Shown here: positions 7,922 through 16,342 of the stretch, one piece after another | Numbering within the stretch: position 1 is the first letter of the stretch | Layout of the letters: the number at the start of each line of letters is the position of its first letter | NCBI GenBank assembly: GCA_963169765.1 | Contig: CAUJEN010000109.1 | Coordinates: forward strand, 1 to 64,000 | Length of the DNA stretch: 64,000 bases | Source of the DNA: QWHO01 sp021404945 | Lineage (GTDB): Bacteria; Vulcanimicrobiota; Xenobia; Xenobiales; QWHO01 | Reading direction: 5' to 3' | Translations under genes and position numbers: made by a program | Notes under the pieces: generated by a model | What the model saw: the letters and a program-made list of their open reading frames with translations, nothing else | Databases searched by the model: none | Told to the model about the DNA's origin: nothing

Positions 7922-9151
7922 TCAGAGCAGCATCTCCACCTGCACCTGATTGATCACGTACTCCAGGGCCGATTCCACCACCGCCGTCTCGGGGTGGCGC
8001 AACACCACGAAGCCCTGACCTTCGTAGAGATGGCTGGCCCAGTCGCCCGGCTGGGGGCGCTTGAGGTCGGTCACCATGGGTCCGAGCTCGCTGAGCACCC
8101 GGTCCAGTCCGTGCACGCACTTGACCCGGTTGCCCCCCAACCCGCGCAGGAAGGCCACTCCGGCCGAGTATTTCCGCTCCTTGGGTCGCTTGAATTCGTG
8201 GAAGATCATCAGGCGCGCCCACATCCGGTAGACGTCGATGTCGTGGGCCCGGTTCATCAAAGTTAAAAGCTGCGCCCCCGGTGGCCGGGCCGCCACCTCG
8301 CCCACGGCGATGCTCCCGTTGGGGCGGCGGAACCACTCCAGGTGGGTCAGGCAGGTGCTCGCTCCCAGCGCGTCCAGCGCCCTTTTTCCCACCTCGCGGA
8401 TGTCGTCGTATTCGGGGCTGTCCACCTCCCGGGGCAGCACGATGCGCCACTGGATCCAGGGGTTGCGCACCACGTCCAGCGGATTGGGCAGATAGCGCGT
8501 GAGCGAGTGCCACAGGTGCTTGCCCTTCAGGCTGAAGGTCTCAAACGAGTGCTCAGCCCCCACCACGAACTCCTCGATCTGCAGCGGGCGGTCGGGTCGG
8601 GGCGTGGAGGCGCGCAAGAGCTCGCGCAGAGCCTGCGAGCTCTCCACCCGGTAGGTGGCCTGGGTGGCGGCGCTGTCCACCGGCTTGATGCAGAGCGGGA
8701 AGCCAACCTCCTGGACGAAGGCCCAGGCGTCGTCCTCGCTGACGGCCTTGCAGTGGCGGGCGCAAGGCACCCCCGCCTCGCGAAAGCGCTCCTTCATCTG
8801 CGCTTTGTCACGGAAGTTGCGGGTGACCTCGACCCCCATGCCCGCGATTTTTAGTCGCTCGCGGACGCTGGCCACGGGAATCTGGATCTGCTCGTTGGCC
8901 GACATCAAAACGTCCACCCGGCCGAGCTGCGATTGCAGCCCGGAAGCGGCCCGCGTCAGCTCGTCGCTATCGAGAATGTCGGCCACCTGCCAGTGCCCCA
9001 CCAGGTGCCGCTGCAGCTCGCGGGGCAGGTTGTCGAGGGCGTCCTGGCTTACCAGGGCGGTGCGCGCCCCCTCCATGGTGGAGACCGAGGCCAGGAGGTG
9101 CAGCGCGTTGTCGGTGAACAGGGGGGCGAAAAAGAGGACGAGTTTCGTCAT
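7922..9151 (-). CDS. ATP-grasp domain carboxylate-amine ligase-like protein
   Basis: Starting at ATG 9151 (MTKLVLFF), the 409-residue protein has the layout of the ATP-grasp fold: an N-terminal Rossmann-like part, an ATP-binding lid with EAGVPCARH, FPLCIKPVDSAA and QIEEFVVGAEHSFE (about 120-230), and a catalytic core with HLEWFRRPNGSIAVGEVAARPPG (about 285-310). Such enzymes join a carboxylate to an amine or thiol through an acyl phosphate. It is transcribed divergently from an amine-catabolism-like operon and may share its control region, but its substrate is unknown. It ends 10 bp from the convergent pilin cluster. Confidence 0.8.
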   Translation of the reverse strand: MTKLVLFFAPLFTDNALHLLASVSTMEGARTALVSQDALDNLPRELQRHLVGHWQVADILDSDELTRAASGLQSQLGRVDVLMSANEQIQIPVASVRERLKIAGMGVEVTRNFRDKAQMKERFREAGVPCARHCKAVSEDDAWAFVQEVGFPLCIKPVDSAATQATYRVESSQALRELLRASTPRPDRPLQIEEFVVGAEHSFETFSLKGKHLWHSLTRYLPNPLDVVRNPWIQWRIVLPREVDSPEYDDIREVGKRALDALGASTCLTHLEWFRRPNGSIAVGEVAARPPGAQLLTLMNRAHDIDVYRMWARLMIFHEFKRPKERKYSAGVAFLRGLGGNRVKCVHGLDRVLSELGPMVTDLKRPQPGDWASHLYEGQGFVVLRHPETAVVESALEYVINQVQVEMLL

Positions 9152-9231
9152 AGCGCCGGGCCGATTCCGCGAAGGGCCCGCCGGGACCTGCGGGCGCCAG
9201 GCGGAAATCTCCGGGGGAGGCTTCGATCTAA

Positions 9232-9301
9232 TGTGCTCGCACTTTGGCTTTGCACATGAGCACAATCTAACGAACGCGCAGGAACGCAGTTCCTGCGCGT
9301 T
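9232..9301. promoter_or_regulatory. Two inverted repeats between divergent operons
   Basis: A perfect 13-bp inverted repeat AACGCGCAGGAAC / GTTCCTGCGCGTT (9273-9285 and 9289-9301) has a 3-nt centre. Just to its left is a 7-bp pair TGTGCTC (9232-9238) / GAGCACA (9258-9264). Both lie between the ATP-grasp gene and the GNAT operon, where a shared regulator would bind; the longer one could also form an RNA hairpin in either leader. Confidence 0.6.
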
Positions 9302-9395
9302 GTAAAGTGCAAGACCAAAGGCCTTGCTCTTTAGCGCCCCCCGGTTCGAGCTGCCCTGGCGGGGGAGTTCCCCGACGACCGGAGAATTGGGCAGC

Positions 9396-10049
9396 GTGCA
9401 AGTCCCCTACTGCAGGCAACTCGACAACGGTCTGGTGGTCAGCTCCACCCGTCCTGAGCATGCCCGGCAACTGGAGCAATTGCAGAGCCTGGTCTTTCCC
9501 ACGCTCGATGACCTGCAGCGCATGAAGGCTCCCCACTACCTCAAGCACCTCGAGCTCTTCCCCGAGGGCCAGTTCGTATTGCTCGACGGGGAGAAGGTGG
9601 TGGGAATGACCACCACCCTGCGGCTCAATTTCGACTTTGACCATGTCACTCACGACTTCGAGGATGTCATGCAGGGTGGCTGGATGACCTCCCACGACCC
9701 GCAGGGCGAGTGGCTCTATGGCGCCGACATCGGAACCCATCCCGAGTATCGTCGCATGGGCATCGCCCGAGCCCTCTACCAGGCCCGCCACGACACCGTG
9801 CGGCGACTTGGCCTCAAAGGCCAGGTCACGGTGGGAATGCTCAGCGGCTACGGCGGGCGCAAGCAGGAGATGCGAGCCGAGGATTACTATGCCGAGGTCT
9901 GTGCCGGCCGCATCCAGGACCCGACCGTGTCGATGCAGATGCGGGTGGGCTTCGAGCCACGGGGACTGCTGGCCGACTACCTGCGCGACCCGGTCTGCGA
10001 CAACTACGGCGCCGTGCTCGTTCTCTCGGCCGAGCGCGGGCTAGCCTGA
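9396..10049 (+). CDS. GNAT-family N-acetyltransferase
   Basis: The 217-residue product shows the GNAT acetyl-CoA motif IGTHPEYRRMGIARALY (about 115-131), where R-x-M-G-I-A fits the R/Q-x-x-G-x-G/A loop. The flanking strands are as expected. The start is taken as GTG 9396 because the residues before it do not fit the family; TTG 9324 would also be open. It heads an operon with an aminotransferase, amidohydrolase, aldehyde dehydrogenase and permease. Acetylating an amine before later amidohydrolase release is one possible role, but this is inference. Confidence 0.8.
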   Translation: MQVPYCRQLDNGLVVSSTRPEHARQLEQLQSLVFPTLDDLQRMKAPHYLKHLELFPEGQFVLLDGEKVVGMTTTLRLNFDFDHVTHDFEDVMQGGWMTSHDPQGEWLYGADIGTHPEYRRMGIARALYQARHDTVRRLGLKGQVTVGMLSGYGGRKQEMRAEDYYAEVCAGRIQDPTVSMQMRVGFEPRGLLADYLRDPVCDNYGAVLVLSAERGLA

Positions 10050-10072
10050 CGACAGGAAAGACGAGGAGTTCC

Positions 10073-11422
10073 ATGGCCAGTATCAAGCTCAAGACTGAAA
10101 TTCCAGGCCCCCGGGCGCGCGCCATGCTCGAGCGCCGGGCCGCCTGCATGCCGGCGGGACTGGCCCGGGCCACCGACATCGTGGTGGAGCGTGCCCACGG
10201 CTCGCTGCTGCAGGACGTGGATGGCAATACCTTCCTTGATCTGGCCGGGGGCATCGGGATGCTGGCCGTGGGCCACACCCCGGAGAATGTCGTGTCGGCG
10301 ATCGCCGAGCAGGCCCGGACCCTCATCCATTCTTGCGCCCTGCTCACCACCTACGAGAGCTACCTGCGTCTGGCCGAGGTCCTCAATGAGGTGACGCCGG
10401 GGAGCTTCCCCAAGAAGACCCTGCTGGCCAACAGTGGCGCCGAGGCGGTGGAGAATTGCGTGAAGCTGGCCCGCTGCTACACCGGCCGTCCCGCGGTCAT
10501 CTGTTTTGAAGGGGCCTACCACGGCCGCACCCTGCTGACCCTCAGCATGACCAGCAAGTACGGCCTGTTCAAGAAGGGCTTCGGCCCCTTCGCATCCGAG
10601 ATCTACCGCCTGAGCGCGCCCAATCTCTACCGCACCCCCCAGGGCATGACCACCGATCAATACATCGCCTGGAGCCTGCACAACCTCGAGCACGCCATGA
10701 TCTCCCAGGTGGACCCGAGCGCCGTGGCCGCCATCGTGATCGAGCCGGTGCAGGGTGAGGGCGGTTTCATCCCTCTTCCGCACCCTTTCCTGGCCAAGAT
10801 CCGCGAGCTGTGCGACCGCCACGGCATCGTCATGGTGGCTGACGAAGTGCAGTCTGGTTTCGGTCGCACCGGTCGTATGTTCGCCATCGAGCACAGCGGA
10901 GTCATCCCCGATCTCATCGCCATGGCCAAGTCGCTGGGGGCCGGGATGCCCATCAGCGCCGTCACAGGCCGGGCCGACATCATGGACGCCTCGCATCTCG
11001 GCGGTATCGGGGGCACTTTCGGCGGCAGCCCGGTCTGTTGCGCGGCCGCCCTGGCGGCCGTGGAGACCATCAGGCAACCGGCCTTCCTGCAGCAGGCGCT
11101 GCGGGTGGGGGACATCATCCGCAGCAGTCTCGAGGCCACCGACTGTGCCCTGATCGGCGATGTGCGCGGCCTGGGTGCCATGATGGTGGCGGAGCTGGTC
11201 CTGGATCGTCAGACCCGGGAGCCCGCTCCCGCCGAGACGCTGGAAGTGGTGCGCCATGCCGCCCGCCACGGCGTTCTGCTCATGCGCGCGGGCCTCTACA
11301 GCAACTGCGTACGCCTGCTGCCGGCCCTGGATATCCCCGAGGAGCAGTTGCGCGAAGGTCTGGCCGTGCTGGCAAATGCTCTGCGCCACGTGGAATCGCA
11401 GCGCGCCACCGCGGCTCGGTGA
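10073..11422 (+). CDS. Class III (omega-amino acid, GabT-like) aminotransferase
   Basis: The 449-residue PLP enzyme has the class III hallmarks: NSGAEAVENCVKLAR, the cofactor-holding Asp257 in VADEVQSGFGRTG and the Schiff-base Lys286 in AMAKSLGAG. It is closest by eye to 4-aminobutyrate or related omega-amino acid transaminases, which move a terminal amino group to a keto acid and leave an aldehyde. The aldehyde dehydrogenase two genes on would oxidise that product. A GAGGAG box precedes the ATG and the next gene overlaps its stop by 4 nt. Confidence 0.9.
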   Translation: MASIKLKTEIPGPRARAMLERRAACMPAGLARATDIVVERAHGSLLQDVDGNTFLDLAGGIGMLAVGHTPENVVSAIAEQARTLIHSCALLTTYESYLRLAEVLNEVTPGSFPKKTLLANSGAEAVENCVKLARCYTGRPAVICFEGAYHGRTLLTLSMTSKYGLFKKGFGPFASEIYRLSAPNLYRTPQGMTTDQYIAWSLHNLEHAMISQVDPSAVAAIVIEPVQGEGGFIPLPHPFLAKIRELCDRHGIVMVADEVQSGFGRTGRMFAIEHSGVIPDLIAMAKSLGAGMPISAVTGRADIMDASHLGGIGGTFGGSPVCCAAALAAVETIRQPAFLQQALRVGDIIRSSLEATDCALIGDVRGLGAMMVAELVLDRQTREPAPAETLEVVRHAARHGVLLMRAGLYSNCVRLLPALDIPEEQLREGLAVLANALRHVESQRATAAR

Positions 11423-12969
11423 GCCACCTCATCCTGACCCGGGGCAACCTGCCGCTGGCCGAGCAACCCGCCGATGCTCTGGCTGTCAAGGACGGTCGCA
11501 TCCACGCCGTGGGCAGCACCGCTGAGATCGAATCGCTGGCCGGGCCCGCCACCAGGCGGGTCGACCTGGGCGGCCGCACCCTGATCCCCGGATTCAACGA
11601 CGCCCACGTCCACATCTGGAAAGTGGGCCACCTGCTCACCAGCATGCTGGATCTGCGGGGCTGCGACAGCATCGAGTCGCTCCAGCAGGCGGTGGGCCGC
11701 CATCCCGGCCAGGGCTGGATCGTGGGCCGCGGCTACAACGAGGCCGCCTTCCGCGAAGGCCGCCCCCCCACCCGCTGCGACCTGGACGCGGCCAGCGCCG
11801 AGCGCCCCGTGTTGCTCACCCGCACCTGCGGCCACATTGCCGTGGCCAACACCCGGGCCCTGCAGCTCGCCCGGGTCACCGCTGAGACTGAGCCCCCCCC
11901 TGGTGGCGCCATCCTGCGCGACGAGCAGGGGCAGCCCACCGGGGTCTTGCAGGAGACCGCCATGGGGATGGTGGCCGAGCGCATCCCCGCGCCCACCGCC
12001 GCCGAGTATCAGGCCATGATCGAGGCCGGCGCGCGCCATCAGATCGCTCTGGGGATCACCAGCGCCACCGAGGCCGGGGCCTCGCCCGAGCTGCTCGAGG
12101 TCTATCGCGCCATGGATGCTCGCGGCGAGCTCCCCTACCGCGTCAATGTGATGGCCATGCGGCTGCCCCTGGGCAGTGCCGAGGTGTATCCTCTGCCCGA
12201 GCGCCACCTCTCCGATCGGTTGCGCATCGACTCCATCAAGCTCTTCGCCGACGGCGGCCTGAGCGGCGCCACCGCGGCTCTGCGCAGCAGCTACCGCCAC
12301 CGCTGCGATCACGGGCTGCTGCGCCTGGACGCAGACGCCATCGACTCCCTGGCCCGCCCGGCCCATGCCGCGGGCCTGCGCATCGGCGTTCACGCCATCG
12401 GGGACGCCGCCATCGAAGCTGTCCTGGACGCCTTCGAGCGCCTGCAGCCGCCCCGAGCGGGCCACCGGATCGAGCACTTCGGCCTGCCTGACGCGCGCCA
12501 GCTGCAGCGCGCCGCCAACCTGGGGCTCATCGCCGTCCCTCAGAGCATCTTTCTGCGCGAGCTGGGCGAGAATTTTCGGCGTTACCTGGGCGACGAGCTG
12601 CTCGAGCGCTGCTATCCCTTGCGCTCGATGCAGCAGGCCGGGCTGTGGGTGGCCCTTTCCTCCGACGCGCCGGTGGTCAAAGACGACAATCCCCTGGTCG
12701 GAATCCAGGCGGCGGTCACGCGTCAGGATGCCTCGGGGTGCGCCATCGCCTCCGACCAGGCGCTCACCCCCCGAGAGGCCCTGCTGGCCTACACGCGAAA
12801 CGGCGCCTTCGCCAGCGGCGATCTGGACAATCGAGGCACCTTGAAGGTGGGCAGCTGGGCCGATCTGGCCGTCCTGAGCCAGGACCCGACCCGAGTCGAC
12901 CCGGAGGGCATCTCGAACATCCGGGTAGAGATGACGATTGTGGAAGGCAGGGTCGTGTACGAACCGTGA
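11419..12969 (+). CDS. YtcJ-type amidohydrolase (amidohydrolase family 3)
   Basis: The GTG start overlaps the aminotransferase stop (GTGA). The 516-residue product has the metal-dependent amidohydrolase pattern: LIPGFNDAHVHIWK with the HxH metal pair at about 62-64, IKLFADGGLSG in the barrel, later metal ligands in GVHAIGDAA and GHRIEHFG, and the catalytic Asp in LSSDAPV. The C-terminal LKVGSWADLAVLSQDP closes the small beta domain. Such enzymes hydrolyse N-acyl or amide groups. It is coupled on both sides by 4-nt overlaps, which ties it to the same pathway. Confidence 0.88.
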   Translation: MSHLILTRGNLPLAEQPADALAVKDGRIHAVGSTAEIESLAGPATRRVDLGGRTLIPGFNDAHVHIWKVGHLLTSMLDLRGCDSIESLQQAVGRHPGQGWIVGRGYNEAAFREGRPPTRCDLDAASAERPVLLTRTCGHIAVANTRALQLARVTAETEPPPGGAILRDEQGQPTGVLQETAMGMVAERIPAPTAAEYQAMIEAGARHQIALGITSATEAGASPELLEVYRAMDARGELPYRVNVMAMRLPLGSAEVYPLPERHLSDRLRIDSIKLFADGGLSGATAALRSSYRHRCDHGLLRLDADAIDSLARPAHAAGLRIGVHAIGDAAIEAVLDAFERLQPPRAGHRIEHFGLPDARQLQRAANLGLIAVPQSIFLRELGENFRRYLGDELLERCYPLRSMQQAGLWVALSSDAPVVKDDNPLVGIQAAVTRQDASGCAIASDQALTPREALLAYTRNGAFASGDLDNRGTLKVGSWADLAVLSQDPTRVDPEGISNIRVEMTIVEGRVVYEP

Positions 12970-14399
12970 GCATCCCTTCTCAGCAACTGATCGACGGTGT
13001 CTGGGTCGACGCTGCCAGCACCTGGAGCGTGACCAATCCCGCCACCGAGGAGCCGGTGGCCACCGTCGCCTGGGGAGGCCGCCAGGACTGCGAGCGCGCC
13101 ATCGACGCCGCCGAGCGCGCCTTCCCGGCCTGGTCCGCGCGCACCGCCTATGATCGCGGCGCCCTCTTGAAGGCCGCAGCCGATCGCATCCGCGAGCGCG
13201 TCGAAGAGCTCGCCCCCCTCAGCGTCCGGGAGAGCGGCAAGCCCCTGGCCGAGGCTGCCGGCGAATGGAAGGTGGCCGCCGACCTCTTCGAGTGGTTTGC
13301 CGAGGAAGGCAAGCGCGCCTACGGCCGAACGATCCCGTGTCGCAACCCCCGCAAGCGCATGATGGTGCTCAAGCAGCCCATGGGCGTCATCGGCGTCATC
13401 ACGGCCTGGAACTTCCCGGCTTACAATCCGGCCCGGGCCTGGTCGGCCGCCCTGGCCGCCGGCTGCACCGTGGTGGCGCGCCCCTCCGAGCTCACGCCCC
13501 AGACCGCCCTGGCCATGGCGGCCATCTTGCAAGAGAGCGGCCTGCCGCCGGGCGTGCTGAACCTGATTAACGGAGAAGCAGACCCCATCGCTCAAGCCAT
13601 GCTCGACCACCAGGCCGTGCGCAAGATCAGCTTCACGGGAAGCACCCGGGTGGGGCGCCGCCTCATGGACGGGGCCTCGCGCACCTTCACTCGCCTGGCC
13701 CTGGAGCTGGGGGGCAACGCCCCCGTCTTGATCTTTCCCGATGTCGATCCCCGAGAGATGGCCAGGGTGGCCGTGGCGGCGCGCTTTCGCAATGCCGGCC
13801 AGGTGTGCGTGGCGCCCCAGCGCTTCATCGTGCATGAGAAGATCTACGACCGGTTGATCGAGCACCTGGCCGAGCACGCCAGGCAACTGAAGGTGGGCGA
13901 CGGGATGGATCCAGCCACCCATGTCGGGCCCATGATCAATGCCCGCCAGCGCGACCGCGTGGAAGCCCTGGTGAGCGAGGCCCAGAGCCGGGGTGCTCAG
14001 GTGCTGGCCGGCGGCCGACGGCCGCCTGAGCGTTCCCGGGGCTACTTCTTCGAGCCCACCGTCCTGGCCGGTGTGCAAACCGACATGCCGGTGTACAGCG
14101 AGGAGATCTTCGGCCCCGTCCTTCCGGTCACGAGCTTTGCCGAGGTGGAGGAGGCGGTGCGACAGGCCAACGCAACGCCCTACGGGCTGGCCGCCTACGT
14201 GTGGACCAATGACCTGCCCACGGCCGTCAGGGCCTGTGAAGGCCTGGATTTCGGGATGGTGGGCGTCAACGAATGGTCGCCCCATTCCACCGAGGCACCC
14301 TTTGGAGGCCACAAGCACAGCGGCCTGGGATACGAGTCCGGACCGGAGGGGCTGCAGGAATACCTGGAGACCAAGCTGGTCAGCCTGGGTGGCCTGTAA
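12966..14399 (+). CDS. NAD(P)-dependent aldehyde dehydrogenase (succinate-semialdehyde type)
   Basis: The GTG start overlaps the previous stop. The 477-residue protein contains the Rossmann segment VITAWNFPAYNPARAW, the general base Glu247 in LELGGNAP and the nucleophile Cys281 in NAGQVCVAP, plus EEIFGPVLPV near the end. It would oxidise a semialdehyde to the acid, the natural step after the GabT-like transaminase. No residue is missing. Exact substrate (succinate semialdehyde or another omega-aldehyde) is inferred from the neighbours. Confidence 0.9.
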   Translation: MSIPSQQLIDGVWVDAASTWSVTNPATEEPVATVAWGGRQDCERAIDAAERAFPAWSARTAYDRGALLKAAADRIRERVEELAPLSVRESGKPLAEAAGEWKVAADLFEWFAEEGKRAYGRTIPCRNPRKRMMVLKQPMGVIGVITAWNFPAYNPARAWSAALAAGCTVVARPSELTPQTALAMAAILQESGLPPGVLNLINGEADPIAQAMLDHQAVRKISFTGSTRVGRRLMDGASRTFTRLALELGGNAPVLIFPDVDPREMARVAVAARFRNAGQVCVAPQRFIVHEKIYDRLIEHLAEHARQLKVGDGMDPATHVGPMINARQRDRVEALVSEAQSRGAQVLAGGRRPPERSRGYFFEPTVLAGVQTDMPVYSEEIFGPVLPVTSFAEVEEAVRQANATPYGLAAYVWTNDLPTAVRACEGLDFGMVGVNEWSPHSTEAPFGGHKHSGLGYESGPEGLQEYLETKLVSLGGL

Positions 14400-14449
14400 T
14401 CGAGACCTCACCTCCCGCAGAAGGCCTCAGGACGCGGAAAAAAGCGTCC

Positions 14450-15757
14450 ATGCTGCAGCTGACCTTCATGATTTACGGCGCCGCCTGCGGCGGCGCTTTC
14501 GGCCTGGAGCAGATGGTGGGCAACGCCGGCCCCGGCCTGGCAATGCTGCTGCTGGCGGTGACCCCCTTTTTGTTCAGCATCCCCCTGTCCTTAGCCGTGA
14601 GCGAGCTGACCACCACCTTTCCCGTGGAAGGCGGGAACTACCGCTGGTCGCGCATGGCCTTCGGCGACTTCTGGGGTTTTCAAACCGGCTGGTGGGCCTG
14701 GATGAGCGGCGTGGTTACCTGTGGCTCGTTCGCCGTGCTGTTCGCCAACATCCTGGTGGGCGCGTTCTATGATCCCGTTCCGGACACCTGGGGAATCTAC
14801 GCGCTGAAGTGGGTCGTCTGTCTGGCCCTCATCTGGTCGCTGTGCGCCCTCAACCTGCGCGGCATCGACGTGGTGGGCGACAGCTCGATCCTTCTCACCG
14901 TGCTCGTGCTGCTCCCCTTCGCCGCCATGTGCATCCTGGGCCTGGCGCAGTGGAGCTTCAATCCCTTCACGCCCTTTATCAGAGCCGACCAGACCCTGCT
15001 CGGCTTCGGCACCACCCTGGCCTCGGCCATCTGGCTCTATTCCGGCTATGAGAAACTGTCCCCCGTGGCCGAGGAAGTCGAGAACCCGCAAAAGGTTTTC
15101 CCGCCGGCGCTTTTCATTGCGGCCACCCTGGCCATGTTGAGCTACCTGCTGCCCACGCTCCTGGCGCTGGCTTCCCAGGGCCACTGGGAGCTGTGGACCG
15201 ATTCTTACTTTCCCAAGGTGGCGGCACAGATGGGCGGCCCCTGGCTGGGGCTGTCCATGGTGGTGGGGGGATTGTTGTGCAACGTCTTGCTGCTCAACGT
15301 GACCATGATGTCGGTCTCGCGCGTCCCTTTGGCGCTGGCCGAGGACGGCCTTATTCCGCATTTCTTCACGAGGCTCCATCCCAGGTGGGGCACGCCCACC
15401 GCCTCCCTGTTCTTCCAGGCCAGCATCTTGAGCTTTCTCTGCCTCTTCAAGTTCACGCAGTTGCTGGTCATTTACTCGTGGTTCCAGATGACCTGCAATC
15501 TCATGATCTACGTCAACGTCTGGGCCCTGCGCCGCAGCCACGGCGACCTGCCGCGTCCCTTCAAAATTCCGCTCGGAGGCCCGGGGCTGGTCCTGGTCAC
15601 CGCTCCCACCTGCGTGCTGGCGCTGCTGGCCATGGCCACGGCCGTGTTCGACGACGGCGTCTTCAGCTGGAAGATGGTGCTGACCGCGGCCGTGGCCATG
15701 CTTTCTGGCCCGCTTCTCTGTGCCCTGGGGCGGGCCGTGCGGCCCGATCAGAAGTGA
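14450..15757 (+). CDS. APC-family amino acid/amine permease
   Basis: About 12 hydrophobic segments are visible in 435 residues, starting with LQLTFMIYGAACGGAFGLE, the first helix of APC transporters, and including a YSGYEKLSPVAEEVENPQK loop after TM6. It would bring the amine or amino acid substrate of the operon into the cell. The preceding in-frame residues RTRKKAS also look like the family's N-terminus, but no standard start codon is found before ATG 14450, so the protein may begin at a rare codon upstream. Confidence 0.85.
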   Translation: MLQLTFMIYGAACGGAFGLEQMVGNAGPGLAMLLLAVTPFLFSIPLSLAVSELTTTFPVEGGNYRWSRMAFGDFWGFQTGWWAWMSGVVTCGSFAVLFANILVGAFYDPVPDTWGIYALKWVVCLALIWSLCALNLRGIDVVGDSSILLTVLVLLPFAAMCILGLAQWSFNPFTPFIRADQTLLGFGTTLASAIWLYSGYEKLSPVAEEVENPQKVFPPALFIAATLAMLSYLLPTLLALASQGHWELWTDSYFPKVAAQMGGPWLGLSMVVGGLLCNVLLLNVTMMSVSRVPLALAEDGLIPHFFTRLHPRWGTPTASLFFQASILSFLCLFKFTQLLVIYSWFQMTCNLMIYVNVWALRRSHGDLPRPFKIPLGGPGLVLVTAPTCVLALLAMATAVFDDGVFSWKMVLTAAVAMLSGPLLCALGRAVRPDQK

Positions 15758-15796
15758 GCGCCAGGACCTGCGGGACGAAAGGTGGAATTTCCCAGG

Positions 15797-16267
15797 ATGC
15801 AGCTGAAGAGCTTCGACTTTGCGCCCGGAACCCGCCTGCTCTATTTTCTGGCCGTGGTGACGCTGGTGGTAGTGGGGGGATTGCTCATCGTGGTCGGAGT
15901 GGCCACCATGATGGAGCCTCCCATCAGCCGCGGTTATCGCGCCCGACAACAGCACACCCAGGCCGGCGTGGTCTGGGCCGTGATGGGGGTCGCCTTGATC
16001 GCAGGGGCCGCCGCCCCCTTTCGAGGCTGGCGCCGCAGCGGCCGCTCCCGGGTGGTGCTGACCGAGGAAGAGCTGATCTTCGAGGAGGCCGGCGGCGAGC
16101 GCCGGGTCCGCTGGCGCGACATCGGTGAGCTGAGCGAGGTGGGCACCAGCCTGGAGCTGGTTCTGCGCGACCGCCAGGGCAGCCTGTTCATCCCCCGCTC
16201 TTACGAGAGCTTCGACGAGCTGATCGAGGAGATCCGGACCCGGGCGCGCCTGCGTTCGGACTGGTGA
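15797..16267 (+). CDS. Small two-helix membrane protein with PH-like C-terminal domain
   Basis: From ATG 15797 the 156-residue protein has two hydrophobic helices (about 13-38 and 60-78), then a soluble segment with SRVVLTEEELIFEEAGGERRVRWRDI, typical of bacterial PH-like (YcxB-type) domains. No enzymatic residue is evident. An in-frame GTG lies at 15782. It follows the permease closely and may be co-transcribed, but nothing shows it shares the pathway. Confidence 0.6.
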   Translation: MQLKSFDFAPGTRLLYFLAVVTLVVVGGLLIVVGVATMMEPPISRGYRARQQHTQAGVVWAVMGVALIAGAAAPFRGWRRSGRSRVVLTEEELIFEEAGGERRVRWRDIGELSEVGTSLELVLRDRQGSLFIPRSYESFDELIEEIRTRARLRSDW

Positions 16268-16342
16268 GCCACCTCCAGCGTCCGAGCGTGTTTCAGGCTG
16301 GCGGAAAAAGCTGCCCCGCTCAAAGCCCCTCAGCAATGGCCT

